From NCBI RefSeq assembly GCF_000024405.1, contig NC_013517.1, positions 496,001 to 560,000 on the forward strand: DNA of 64,000 nucleotides. The letters run 5' to 3'. The notes below the pieces were generated by a model. It was not told the origin of the DNA, made no database searches, and was given only the letters and a program-made list of their open reading frames with translations. Positions within the stretch are counted from its first letter, which is position 1. Every line of letters begins with the position of its first letter. This document shows positions 8,717 through 17,755 of the stretch, in pieces. A program made the position numbers and the translations under genes. This DNA is from Sebaldella termitidis ATCC 33386. Its GTDB lineage: Bacteria; Fusobacteriota; Fusobacteriia; Fusobacteriales; Leptotrichiaceae.

Positions 8717-8870
8717 TTATATAATAATCATTATGGAACTTAGTCTTATGAATATTTTTATAAGATAATATAAAAAAATGAATTCAATGTTTAAAGTATT
8801 TTGACCATGTCGGCCAGCTGCAGCCTGGCATATGAGTTTTTATTTCTGAAGAACTTTATTATTTAATTTA
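8717..8870. repeat. Degenerate repeat block P, copy 2
   Basis: Matches 5841-5985 in the same orientation (shared TTTGACCAT.TCGG and TTTTTATT.CTGAAGAACTT). It marks the right edge of the less AT-rich segment. The minus strand reads as a more decayed version of the same Cys-containing peptide. Confidence 0.5.
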
Positions 8871-8875
8871 AAACT

Positions 8876-9048
8876 AATCAAAAAATGAAAATAAAGTTGA
8901 CATTGATACGAAAAAAACTAAAGGACAAATTGCATTAGATCAAATGAGAAGTATAAGCTCTGTTAGAATAGTCAAGAAATTAGATATCCTAAAAGATGAA
9001 GAAACTAAGAAGAAAATAACAGAAACATTTGAAATAATTTTTGAATGA
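8876..9048 (+). pseudogene. C-terminal remnant of a MazF/PemK-type toxin
   Basis: The frame ending at TGA 9046-9048 reads KGQIALDQMRSISSVRIVKKLDIL.., followed by a Glu/Lys-rich helix. This matches the end of MazF/PemK mRNA interferases, where (A/L)DQ(I/M)R..D..R(L/I)(V/I)KK(L/I) is characteristic. No start codon or N-terminal toxin core remains and no antitoxin is visible. The fragment sits between repeat blocks P and Q. Confidence 0.65.
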
Positions 9049-9195
9049 GGTGATTCAATGCTTTAAATAAATGGTGCGGTAGACAAATTTCCGAATATAT
9101 TCACGCATGTTCGGTAGTTGATCTAAATCCAAAAATGAACTAAAAAAATGGAATTGATTTTTAAAATAAATTTCAATATTCAAAAGGAGAAAAAA

Positions 9196-9357
9196 ATGAC
9201 AAAAGTGAAAATATTTGAAAGTTTCATTCACAGTTCTTTAGAAAGAGATATAAACAGTACGTTAGAAGGATATTATATAATATCGTCAAGCATATGCACC
9301 GCAATTACGAACAACAGGGTTTTATATACTGCAATAGTAGTATATGAGGTGGACTAA
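9196..9357 (+). CDS. Cse60-like small protein (DUF2758)
   Basis: 53 residues from ATG 9196, which has AAAAGGAG upstream; the longer frame from 9148 lacks a ribosome site. The sequence MTKVKIFESFIHSSLERDIN.. with a C-terminal ..VLYTAIVVYEVD follows the pattern of the Cse60/DUF2758 family (KVKxFxxxxxxxLExxIN..YxAxIxYE), first known as a Bacillus sporulation protein but widespread in non-sporulating bacteria and mobile elements. Function is unknown. It lies between the MazF remnant and an IS256 fragment, which suggests mobile cargo. Confidence 0.6.
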   Translation: MTKVKIFESFIHSSLERDINSTLEGYYIISSSICTAITNNRVLYTAIVVYEVD

Positions 9358-9463
9358 ATGAAGGACTATGATAAATTTAAACAAAAAATATATAGGAAAA
9401 ATTAGTAGACTTGAAAAAGGAGAATATAAATAAATTAAAGACAGTTGATATCAAGTAGTAGTT

Positions 9464-9535
9464 TTTTTTAATTTAATTTTATACAAAAAGCTTTCTGATC
9501 ACAAAATTCACAACTGGATTTATTGCACTGCTACA
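9464..9535. repeat. Degenerate repeat block Q, copy 2
   Basis: AAAAAGCTTTCTGATCACAA and GGATTTATTGCACTG are shared with 5995-6050. In copy 1 blocks P and Q are adjacent; here they are separated by about 590 bp carrying the MazF relic and the Cse60-like gene. Confidence 0.55.
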
Positions 9536-9540
9536 AATAA

Positions 9541-9909
9541 AAGAATAGCAGACAAGACATCTTGAGGAAGTATATCCGATAAGTATTTATGGATACAATA
9601 CATTACAGTGTAAGACAGGACGGAATGAATAGTAAAAAATCAGTATATATACTAATAGGAATAAATACGCGAGGAGAAAAGGAGATATTAGGATTCTGGC
9701 TAAATATATTGAATGAGATAGGAAGCAGAGGAGTACAGGATAATCTGATAATATCAGTAGATAATTTGAAAGAATTTAGTGGAGCAATAAAAAGTAAATA
9801 TCCAAAATCAGAAATACAGAAATGTATAGTACATCAGATAAGAAACAGTATAAAATATGTAGCTTCAAAAGACATGAAGGAATTTACAAAAGATTTAAAA
9901 CAGGGATAA
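9541..9909 (+). pseudogene. IS256-family (mutator-type) transposase fragment
   Basis: Starting out of frame with RHLEEVYPIS and continuing as MDTIHYSVRQDG..VYILIGINTRGEKEILGFWLN, then IISVDNLKEF, KSEIQKCIVHQIRNSIKYV and a final KDLKQG stop. These are hallmark segments of the DDE mutator-type transposase (DAIHYKVRQDG, CIVHQIRNS). Missing are the N-terminal ~150 residues, a short internal segment (WIGENESSKF in relatives) and the C-terminal third. Non-functional. Confidence 0.85.
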
Positions 9910-9949
9910 AAATCTCTGTATATATTATTTTTATTGATTTATCTAGAGA

Positions 9950-10002
9950 TTTACACAGAAATTGGGACATTTTCAAAATTTCATATCTTAACTCTGTGTA
10001 AA
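9950..10002. repeat. Facing IS256-type terminal repeats
   Basis: TTTACACAGA (9950-9959) and its inverse TCTGTGTAAA (9993-10002) lie 33 bp apart; the first is followed by AATTGGGACA, a typical IS256-family end. The arrangement looks like the right end of the fragment at 9541-9909 abutting the opposite end of a related copy. No transposase lies between them. Confidence 0.45.
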
Positions 10003-10175
10003 CTTTTTTGGGGAATTCTACTTTTTTTATTTCAAAAAATAAAGGTCTTATTTCCCAATTAAAAATATTACTGGTTAGAGAAAAAGCGGAATAATTCTGA
10101 TAGTCAGAAAAGTGGATAAATCCGGAACTTAATAACTCTAAAAATAGTATTGAAGAAAATTGTTAGGGGGAACTT

Positions 10176-10195
10176 TGGCGCACTTGAGTGCGCCA
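10176..10195. other. GC-rich perfect hairpin
   Basis: TGGCGCAC/GTGCGCCA with a 4-nt loop stands out in AT-rich DNA just past the end of the leftward cargo operon. No T-run follows on either strand, so it is not a textbook terminator. It may be a 3'-end processing hairpin or a protein-binding palindrome. Confidence 0.4.
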
Positions 10196-10212
10196 CTTTA
10201 AAAAAACTAAAT

Positions 10213-11106
10213 TTAGAATAGAATCTTAATGTTATCAGTATCTTTGATAACTATTTTTTTATTAAGCTCATCTACCAAATATTTGTCTCTATTAGGACAT
10301 TCAAAATATAAATTCAATTTATCCTTATTTTTTCTTTTTAATGTTTTCTTTTCATTAAAAATTTTATTCATATCAAAAAAATCCACTACTTTTTCTAGAT
10401 ATTAGTTAATGGTAATATCTTTTAAGTTAAAATTTCTTATATCTGAATAACTATTTAGTATTTCAGATTCACTTCTTGTACGAGTAAATGAGTTTCCATT
10501 AAATCTTGTTATAAAGTCATTTGTTTTTCTGTTACCTAATATTCTAAATCTCAGATTTTCATAAATGCTACTTCCAATATCTTTTATATTCCATAATTTC
10601 TAATTTTTACTATTTGGAGAATCAGAATAAACAAACAATTTCTCATGCTCTCTTTCAATTCTAAAGATTTTGCCATTTTTTATTTTAACAAGATCATTTA
10701 GAGAATTGCTTGAAAATATTTGACATTCATATACTTGGTTTTCATTAATTTTAGATGCAGCATGATCTGATAAAACTTCTCTTTCTTCTAAGTTTCAAGC
10801 TAAAAAATAATTTTTATACATATTTTCATTATATTTCCCATAGTCTAATTTTATAACTTTAATATCTATATTATCATTAATATTTTTAATATAAATTTCA
10901 AAAAAATTCTACTATATAGGATGTATAAAACTTTCCAATTTATATTATTAATTTCAAAAACTTCTAATTCTTCTTCTTTCAGTTGATTCAAGAAATCATC
11001 AATTATATGTGGAACAAGACCTGTACTCAATTCTCTAAAAAAATCTCTGTCTTTATCATTCGTTAAATTTTTTTATGCTTCTTTTAGTATTTTTTATATA
11101 TTCCAA
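10213..11106 (-). pseudogene. Broken last gene of the VgrG operon, unknown family
   Basis: A TTG at 11106 with AAGGAG upstream starts a frame that is lost by a frameshift after ~17 codons. About 290 codons of protein-like sequence follow in alternating frames with several stops: DKDRDFFRELSTGLVPHIID, KVIKLDYGKYNENMYKNYF, LRFILGNRKTNDFITRFNG-like text, and the C-terminus FECPNRDKYLVDELNKK..NIKILF. The length matches the two intact genes before it, so it was probably a third protein of the same effector/immunity set. Family unknown. (Segment spellings are approximate where frames change.). Confidence 0.6.
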
Positions 11107-11131
11107 GCTTCTTCTCCTTATATAGTTAAAT

Positions 11132-11938
11132 TTAAATTCTGTAACCATAGTCAATATATTCTTTTAAATTGTAATTTTCTCTCATTGTTTTTTTGACCAA
11201 AAAGCTTTCATAATATTGATTATTTTCTTTAAAAACATAATAGCCTTTGATACCTAATGTTAAGTTTAAAGATTCATACATAGGTATTCTGTAAATATCT
11301 CTTAAATGTGCGTAAAATTTATTTTTACTAATTATTTCTTCATCTAATTCACCAACAAATTTCAATAAAAAACCATTGTTCGGCAGATTTACTATTTCTG
11401 TATTTAATACCATTGGAATAAACTGCATTGGAATAAGGTCACCAATTGTTATTTTTATATTATTATTGTTTAAGTGTTTATTATAGACAGGAACAAACAT
11501 GGAATTTGTAATTCCGTTAAATTCAAATAACAAATGCATTTTTTCCATCTTTAATAGTTCCTCATAAGACATAATTGTAGATAAATTATCTGATGAATTT
11601 ACAGGATCGTATGTTAATAAAGCAATTTTTTCTTTTTCTAAGTTATTTAAAATTTCTTTTCGATTTTCAATGTTACTTATTCTTCCACTGGCAGAAAGTT
11701 TAAATAAATAGTCATTTCCTATAACTTTATTCAAATTATCTAAAAAATTATTAATTTTAATATTCTTATATTCCTTAAATCTTACTATATTATTTTCAAA
11801 AAAAGCAAGCATGATCATAGTATCGGTGAATACCTTTTCATTTATTCCTTCTTCCATGTCTATTTCATGGAGAAATGAGATTGCTTTATAATTTATTCTC
11901 ACATTAGCAGGAAGATTTAATTTATAGTTATTTATCAC
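11132..11938 (-). CDS. Unknown protein in the VgrG/DUF4280 operon
   Basis: 268 residues from a GTG (11938-11936) overlapping the upstream stop as GTGA, with GGAGG ahead: translational coupling to the 259-residue gene. A mixed alpha/beta soluble protein without signal peptide. Notable segments are a central MEKMHLLFEFNGITNSMFVPVYN and a C-terminal LTLGIKGYYVF..YYESFLVKK. I recognise no family. Position after the PAAR-like gene in a cargo operon suggests an effector accessory or immunity role (inference). Confidence 0.6.
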   Translation of the reverse strand: MINNYKLNLPANVRINYKAISFLHEIDMEEGINEKVFTDTMIMLAFFENNIVRFKEYKNIKINNFLDNLNKVIGNDYLFKLSASGRISNIENRKEILNNLEKEKIALLTYDPVNSSDNLSTIMSYEELLKMEKMHLLFEFNGITNSMFVPVYNKHLNNNNIKITIGDLIPMQFIPMVLNTEIVNLPNNGFLLKFVGELDEEIISKNKFYAHLRDIYRIPMYESLNLTLGIKGYYVFKENNQYYESFLVKKTMRENYNLKEYIDYGYRI

Positions 11939-12714
11939 ATTTCCTCCAGTAAGTATGCATTTTTTATATATCTTTCTTTACAATATTTTATTTCAATTTC
12001 TCTGTTACACCTTCTTACAAGTTCTGCTTCTTTATATATTTCAATATGATAATTAATGTCAAAAGTAAAGTTTTCTTGTTTTAATTCCTCTGTAATTTTA
12101 GAATTTTTTTTATAAATTTCCATAAACTTATAAAAATCAAATAATATATCATCAAGTTTACCATACATTTTATAAATAATGCTTTTCTCTTTATATACTG
12201 TTTCTTTTAAATAATATCTAAGTGGAAGTGACATTTCTGGTATGATATTTTTTATTTCCTCTGTTATATATTCTTTTTTAACTTCATTGTATTTAGAACT
12301 AATAATACAATTAAAAAATATTTGGAAAAATGGTATATGAGAGATAAGATTTTTTAACTCATATTCATTAGCTAATATTTTTTCTGATTCATGTAAAAAT
12401 TTTAAAAATCTGTTGCTAAATTGTTGAGTATACAAGTTATTAAAAATTTTCTGTATTTCAGATATATTTATTATTTTATATAATTGAAAATTTCTATCAA
12501 TAGATATTTCCAAATATTTAAGTATATTATAAAACAAAGTTTCCAATTCAGAAATTTTTCCGTTATATATTTTTACATCATTATTATAAAAGAAAAATTC
12601 TTTAAAGTTATTGCTTTTATTAATTATATTCAAAAGTTCATAGCTTTTTTCGATCTTTACTTCTTTTCTTTCCTTTTCTTCAATGGTATGCGTAAATTTA
12701 TATTTAATAGGCAT
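11935..12714 (-). CDS. Unknown helical protein in the VgrG/DUF4280 operon
   Basis: 259 residues, ATG 12714, with GGAG inside the end of the preceding reading frame. Rich in Lys, Glu, Ile and aromatic residues, predominantly helical, without signal peptide or membrane span. No recognisable motif. It begins 1 bp after the TGA of the extended DUF4280 frame and overlaps the next gene, so production of the set is coupled. A chaperone-like or immunity role is plausible for a gene placed after a tip protein, but this is inference. Confidence 0.6.
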   Translation of the reverse strand: MPIKYKFTHTIEEKERKEVKIEKSYELLNIINKSNNFKEFFFYNNDVKIYNGKISELETLFYNILKYLEISIDRNFQLYKIINISEIQKIFNNLYTQQFSNRFLKFLHESEKILANEYELKNLISHIPFFQIFFNCIISSKYNEVKKEYITEEIKNIIPEMSLPLRYYLKETVYKEKSIIYKMYGKLDDILFDFYKFMEIYKKNSKITEELKQENFTFDINYHIEIYKEAELVRRCNREIEIKYCKERYIKNAYLLEEM

Positions 12715-12715
12715 A

Positions 12716-13990
12716 TCATTCTCCGTCCTTAATTATTATTTTGTTTTCTTTTATCAATTTATTATATTCATAATACTCTTCTGAAGTATCTATTAATATT
12801 CGATTGGTATTTCTTGTATTTGAGTTTGCCAGATCGATTATTTTTTTAGCTTTTGCAAAATCACTGGGATCTCCTGATTCTAGAAATTTACTGTAGCTTT
12901 TTCCACCCTCTACAGTATCTATTACAAGTTTTGCTGTATCATAATATATTAATATTTCATCAGTTTCATGTTTATGATCATTATAAATATCAGAATATGA
13001 TTTTCCAGTTCCGACTGTTGATGAATAAGAACCACAAAATACAGCTTCCTGAGCTGGTTTTAACAGCTAGCTTAAAGGTGGCATCAGATCAGTGGGAGTT
13101 CCGGAAGCACGGCATATATTTGCTTTTATAGGATGTTCTTTTTCATATTCTTTTAAATAAGCTTCCTTAGCTAATTTGGTCTGTACGATTTCTCTTACTA
13201 TACTGTAATTTTTACCTGTAATTAATTTATTTATTGAAGAAATTCCACCATCCACAGCATACACTAATTTTACAGACGTATAAGTTATAGTACCGACTGC
13301 ACCGCTGGATGCTGTTGCTGTACCTAATCCCTGAGCAAGAGAAATAATTTTTTTAACCCCATTATATGCAGATAAAGCATCCATTGCTTTTATATATCCT
13401 TTTATAAATATATTATTGGTATTAGGGTCAACTCCGTAATACGGAGCCCTTTCACTCCACCACATCATAGCTCGGATATCTCCTAATTCTTCCTGACCAT
13501 TTGACATAAATACAAGCTGTAAAAGATCTTTTCCGTGATCAACAGCTTTTTGACATTTTAGTCTTGAACCCATTAAAAGAGGGTAGCCGCCGTTTACTTC
13601 AATTCCATCATAATAACTAATCCATTCAACAGGTTCTAAAGTACATGGAGCACCATCAATAGGACATTTGAGTTTTTCATATCCGCTGAAATATTTTATA
13701 TCAAGATCAGTAGTAAGAGCCAGTGGAAGAAGCCCAAAAAGAAAAACATTTCTGTCTGATGGTAAGCTCATAGTAATTAAAGGTGTAGCACCATTATATG
13801 GATTTATATTAGATGACTGTGAATAGGTATGATATCCCAGTTGTTCCTTACAGGTTAATGTAGCTCCGTCACTTATTAGCCTTTCTCCTGAGGTATTATC
13901 AAGGTCGTGGGTTGTGATATCATTTTGCCCAGTGATATCTTCGTTCGTATAAAATATCATATATTTTATATCTATATTATCCAAAAACAT
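12716..13990 (-). pseudogene. DUF4280 (PAAR-like) protein, interrupted by an in-frame TAG
   Basis: Starts at ATG 13990, right after the lipoprotein gene's stop, with AAAGGAG upstream. Residues ~35-170 match DUF4280: SDGATLTC.., a Cys-Pro segment KCPIDGAPCTLEPVEWISYYDG, and GGYPLLMGSRLKCQ, a fold thought to cap VgrG-type spikes. A Gly/Ala-rich hydrophobic stretch (~215-255) follows. After ..TDLMPPLS comes TAG (13069-13067), but the same frame then stays open for 116 codons (LLKPAQEAVFCGSYSS..) to TGA 12718-12716, which abuts the next start. So a 424-codon gene carries one nonsense codon; the 307-residue product may still be made. Confidence 0.75.
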
Positions 13991-14758
13991 CTACTTCTCC
14001 TTTAGTTCTTTCAGTTTTTTCTTTGAATTTTTGTAACCTGATTTTGCAGATTTTTTATACCAATAAACAGCTTTTTCTATGTTATTTAAGTTTTCTTCAT
14101 ATAAAATTCCTAAATTATATTGGGCAGCTAAATTACCTTGCGTTATCGCTTCTAAATACCATTTTTCTGCCTCATTAAAATCACCTGTTTTTTTGTAAAT
14201 AATACCTAAATTATTTTGTGAATCACTATCCTTATTTTCAGCAGCTTTCAAATACCACTTTTCTGCTTCTTTATACTTTTGTTGCTTCAAATATAAATAA
14301 CCTAAATTTTTCCACGCTTTTAAGTGATTTTGTTCTGCAGCCTTTAAATACCACTTTTCTGCTCCATTAAAATTGCCTTGTTTATATAATCTTACTCCTA
14401 AGTTATTTTGAACACTTGCCTCCCCCATCTCAGCAGCTTTTACTTCCCATTCCTTTATTTTTTCTTCATCTTTTTCTGAATTATACAATTCATATAATTT
14501 GACTGCTCCTCTTACATCCCCTAGTTCATATGCTTTTTCAAAGTATCTTATTGCAAGAGCCTTATTTCCATCACCATATGAAGCAATTCCCGAGATTAAC
14601 AAAGAGTCTAACTCACCGGGCTTTGTTCCGTCTACCTGACTCAGATATTCTTCACTTGCTTTTGATATTACGTCATTTCTACTGTTTTGCTTTTCACAAA
14701 ATAAACCTAGTAATGCTAAAAAGATAATTAGTAGAAATTTTAAATACTTTTTTTTCAA
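13991..14758 (-). CDS. Sel1/TPR-repeat lipoprotein
   Basis: 255 residues from TTG 14758, which best fits the upstream GAGGGGTGA; a GTG at 14767 is the alternative. The N-terminus KKKYLKFLLIIFLALLGLFC is a lipoprotein signal with Cys at 21. The mature part is a tandem array of ~36-residue Sel1-like repeats (A.KWYLKAAE..H..A..NLG.LY), about six units from residue ~55 to the end. Such solenoids bind partner proteins. Coding is coupled to the DUF4280 gene, which starts immediately after its stop. In this operon it could be a lipid-anchored immunity or loading protein. Confidence 0.8.
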   Translation of the reverse strand: MKKKYLKFLLIIFLALLGLFCEKQNSRNDVISKASEEYLSQVDGTKPGELDSLLISGIASYGDGNKALAIRYFEKAYELGDVRGAVKLYELYNSEKDEEKIKEWEVKAAEMGEASVQNNLGVRLYKQGNFNGAEKWYLKAAEQNHLKAWKNLGYLYLKQQKYKEAEKWYLKAAENKDSDSQNNLGIIYKKTGDFNEAEKWYLEAITQGNLAAQYNLGILYEENLNNIEKAVYWYKKSAKSGYKNSKKKLKELKEK

Positions 14759-14802
14759 GACTGTCACCCCTCACTTTCGTATTAAATAATTTTGTTTTTA
14801 GT

Positions 14803-16431
14803 CTATTTATTTATTATTACATTACCCCCGCCATTTATATTATATATTCCTCCTGATGTTGCAACTGTTTTCCCACTGGAAACCTGTGAAATTTCCTTTG
14901 CTATTGTTGATTTTACACCGCTGGAAATTTCTGTAATGTTTTTAGTATTAGCTGTATAATTCTCTGCTGTCATATTTGCATTTGTAGTATTCATGATCAT
15001 ATTATTTTTAGAATTCAAACCAATAAAGTCTGTTGTATTAACACTAAAAACTTTGCTATTTAATTGAAAATTAAACATTGGAGCACCGCCTGCACTATCA
15101 TCACCTGATAAAGTGTAATTTCTTATATTAGGGTTACTAAATCTTTCACTTCCGGGATTATTAACAGCACCAGTAACATAAGAAAAATTCTCATTATTTT
15201 GTGGAACATAAATTGTAACAATATCTCCTTTTTCCGGGGAACAGAACATGCCACTGTTACTACTGCTGTATTCCGTGCAGTATGGAAAATTATGTGAGCC
15301 GGCATATTCATCTTCATATGCCTGTGATTTTTTTTCTGCAGATTTTTCAAGTCCGTGAGAGAAATCAACAGTCATGGTTGCTATTCCGTCTGTTCCTCCT
15401 ATTTTTAATACTTTTCCTTCTATTATATAACCGACGGAATTTTTCAATGCTTCGAATTCATGTGATATTTCTATTAATTCATAATCATTAACAACATAAT
15501 TATCTTTCATTCTTAATAATGCCTTTGACACTATTCTTGTGTCTGTACCGTCTTCTCCTTGACTTCCTTGATTTTTAAGGGTTATCTTAACTCTTTCGCC
15601 TGTATTATACGGAGTAGCTGCTTCTCTGACTTTAAATATAATATTCTCTCCTTCTCTTCCGCGTCCATAGACAGCATTATCAAGTTCAGCATTATATATC
15701 TCTAAATTTATTTCATTCCCCATGATAATTTCGTCTAAATGTGAAGCCATTGGTATTCCCATATCCTTACATATTCTTACAAGAAAATCCCAGTCATTTT
15801 CATTGTATTGAATATATATTTTTTGAATATTCCTGTCAAATTCATTCCCAAGATACAATGTTATATCAGGATAATCAGCTATGACAGCTTCTGCAATCTC
15901 TCTATATGTCAGTTCCAAGCTTTGAAAAGATCTGAACTTTGTTATCTTACTCATTTGAAATGTTGCTGATGGAGTATTTATAAGCACTACTGCTCTTTCC
16001 CCCATACTTTCCTCTATGTTTATATTTTCAATATTAAATGTATGAAATATTTTTTTAAATTTTTCATCATTATTAATTAGTTCTATTTCCAATGTATTAT
16101 TCAAAGTAAAAACATAGCCATAATATTTATCTATTTCTTCAGAAGGTATTGTAAAAGTTAATTTTAGGTAATCATGACAAAAAAGAGTTTTATCAAGTTC
16201 AAAATTAATATCCTTAATATCTAAGATTTCACCGTTAAGTTTTAAAATAATATTTTTTCCGGTATACAATTCTGATATCTTATTTCTAGATTTTTCTAAT
16301 AAACCATTAAGTCCAGAACTATTAATTTCTTTTGTGTTCTGACCCCTTGCAGAATTATTTATTAGTCCTCTATTTCCAGAATATTTTTCTTCTAATTCGT
16401 TAAAAATATCATCTAATGTTTTATTGCCCAT
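14803..16431 (-). CDS. VgrG-like spike protein
   Basis: 542 residues, GGAGG before ATG 16431. After ~55 variable residues comes a gp27/phage-late-control-D-like domain with the typical IQYNENDWDFLVRICKDMGIPM (~210-235). A gp5-like OB-fold follows (~360-430: IATMTVDFSHG..FPYCTEYSSSNSGMFCSPEKGDIVTIYVPQ..SYVTGAVNN), and then a C-terminal beta-repeat stalk (NTTNANMTAENYTAN..) ending NGGGNVIINK. VgrG trimers form the puncturing tip of type VI and other contractile injection systems. The five genes downstream are in the same direction; no sheath, tube, baseplate or ATPase genes are in the window, so this is an orphan cargo cluster. Confidence 0.85.
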   Translation of the reverse strand: MGNKTLDDIFNELEEKYSGNRGLINNSARGQNTKEINSSGLNGLLEKSRNKISELYTGKNIILKLNGEILDIKDINFELDKTLFCHDYLKLTFTIPSEEIDKYYGYVFTLNNTLEIELINNDEKFKKIFHTFNIENINIEESMGERAVVLINTPSATFQMSKITKFRSFQSLELTYREIAEAVIADYPDITLYLGNEFDRNIQKIYIQYNENDWDFLVRICKDMGIPMASHLDEIIMGNEINLEIYNAELDNAVYGRGREGENIIFKVREAATPYNTGERVKITLKNQGSQGEDGTDTRIVSKALLRMKDNYVVNDYELIEISHEFEALKNSVGYIIEGKVLKIGGTDGIATMTVDFSHGLEKSAEKKSQAYEDEYAGSHNFPYCTEYSSSNSGMFCSPEKGDIVTIYVPQNNENFSYVTGAVNNPGSERFSNPNIRNYTLSGDDSAGGAPMFNFQLNSKVFSVNTTDFIGLNSKNNMIMNTTNANMTAENYTANTKNITEISSGVKSTIAKEISQVSSGKTVATSGGIYNINGGGNVIINK

Positions 16432-16745
16432 AATATTCCTCCATAATAAATTTTTTTATAATATGATTATAATATTTTATATTATAACAAAATATAAGAG
16501 TATATTTCAACATATGTTAAATTATTTTTTAGTTTATATTCAAATTATTTGATTTTGTTTTTGTGATATATATTTACAAAACAGTGGTAATTAATCTTGA
16601 AATTTTCCAATATAGAAAGAATAGCAGTCTTAGAAATGCTCTAATCAACTAGAGAATTTTTTAATTCATCAAATAAATTATTATAATAAAATCAATATTT
16701 ATATTTAGAAAAATTATATTTAAATACAATAATTAGGAGAGTAAA
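16432..16745. other. Intergenic: VgrG promoter region and decayed terminator repeat
   Basis: The minus strand has TATAAT-like boxes within 60 bp of the vgrG start. Around 16620-16662 sits a copy of the ..IAVLE.L-stop plus terminator sequence seen at 4561-4600, here with mismatches in the stem. Nothing else coding is visible. Confidence 0.4.
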
Positions 16746-16934
16746 ATGGCAGAATATAAGAAAATGGTTTTTGAAAATATTAGAATTACAAATTTAGATA
16801 AAAAAGAAAAACTTGAATATGTAAAATATATAGAAAAGCATATTGAAATATTAAAAAATTCAAAATTAAAAAAAGAGATATTTATGAATAGAATTCATAC
16901 TTTTTTTAGTACCACATCAGAAAAAAGAATATAA
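16746..16934 (+). CDS. Small charged protein, unknown
   Basis: 62 residues, ATG 16746 with TTAGGAGAG 6 nt upstream. Very basic and helical (KKEKLEYVKYIEKHIEILKN..). It is inserted between pieces of a repeat that are contiguous at 4561-4670, so it has either entered that repeat or been lost from the other copy. No family recognised. Confidence 0.45.
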   Translation: MAEYKKMVFENIRITNLDKKEKLEYVKYIEKHIEILKNSKLKKEIFMNRIHTFFSTTSEKRI

Positions 16935-16981
16935 CGCTAAAAAAACTCCCTTCCTACAAATAGAAGTAAAAAAGTTTTTTG

Positions 16982-17051
16982 AATAGTAAGGAAAGTAAAT
17001 TTAAAGTTAATGTATTGAAATTAAATAAAATAGATAAGATAAGAAATTTTG
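16982..17051. repeat. ~70-bp dispersed repeat, copy 2 of 3
   Basis: Near-identical to 4601-4670. It runs directly into transposase sequence at ATTTTGTATTC, a stretch also found inside the copy A transposase, so the junction looks like recombination at short homology. Confidence 0.6.
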
Positions 17052-17400
17052 TATTCTGCAATAGGAGCTCTGGCAAGATAGCGCACAAGATATTTAATAA
17101 TTCCCTATGAAGGGCAAAGTCTGGATTTATATGTAAGAGGAATTTTATGAGAATGACCGTAAGAGAAGCATTTAAGGAGAAGATACTCTTTATCTAAATT
17201 CCTGCTGGCAATAAAGTTAGAGATAGATTTTTTGATGAATGAAATATGAGAATAAGAAAAACAAGTCTCTTTGAAAAGGAGAGCAAAGTTGTGTATAATA
17301 TTATCGCTGAAAATATATTTCAGTTTATTCTGTATATTTATTTTATTAGTCATAAAACAATTATACAAGAAATCAGACGGATTTTGAATCTGGCTTTTTT
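17041..17400 (-). pseudogene. IS91-family transposase remnant (copy B), zinc-binding part only
   Basis: Minus strand from ~17368 reads YNCFMTNKINIQNKLKYIF.., continuing to CFSYGHSHKIPLTYKSRLCPS, the zinc-binding N-terminal region of IS91-type transposases that copy A lacks. It then jumps to a short piece equivalent to KYLGRYLARAPIAEYKI (17045-17100). The HUH core is gone. The terminal hairpin at 17374-17400 is degraded. Confidence 0.75.
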
Positions 17401-17428
17401 AATTGAATTATCTCAAGTTCTGGTTTAA

Positions 17429-17755
17429 TTGACTATTACATTAATAAAAGAATTTTGATATAATATAAATATATGTATTTTCAAGTACATCAAAGAAGTA
17501 AATATGAACAAAAAATAAAAAGAAAAATACTATTTTATTGTTATATAGAGATGAAGAAAAATTAAATTTAAAAATATTTTTTCCAGATTCGATCAGAAAA
17601 TATCTGAAAATAAATTTTTCATATTAAAACATGATCTGATAAATGAAATAAAATGGTTAGAGTCAACAAATCTAGTAATTATAAAAATTAAAATATTGGA
17701 TGACTTTTTATAATCTTTTTATTTTAAGATACAGAATTTTTGAAGGTGAAAAGAA
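17429..17755. other. Intergenic with coding relic and promoter of the efflux operon
   Basis: TGATATAAT near 17455-17466 is a good extended -10 box. Downstream, ..ISENKFFILKHDLINEIKWLES..KILDDFL is a protein-like relic without a start. A ribosome site AAGGTGA precedes the gene at 17756. Confidence 0.35.
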
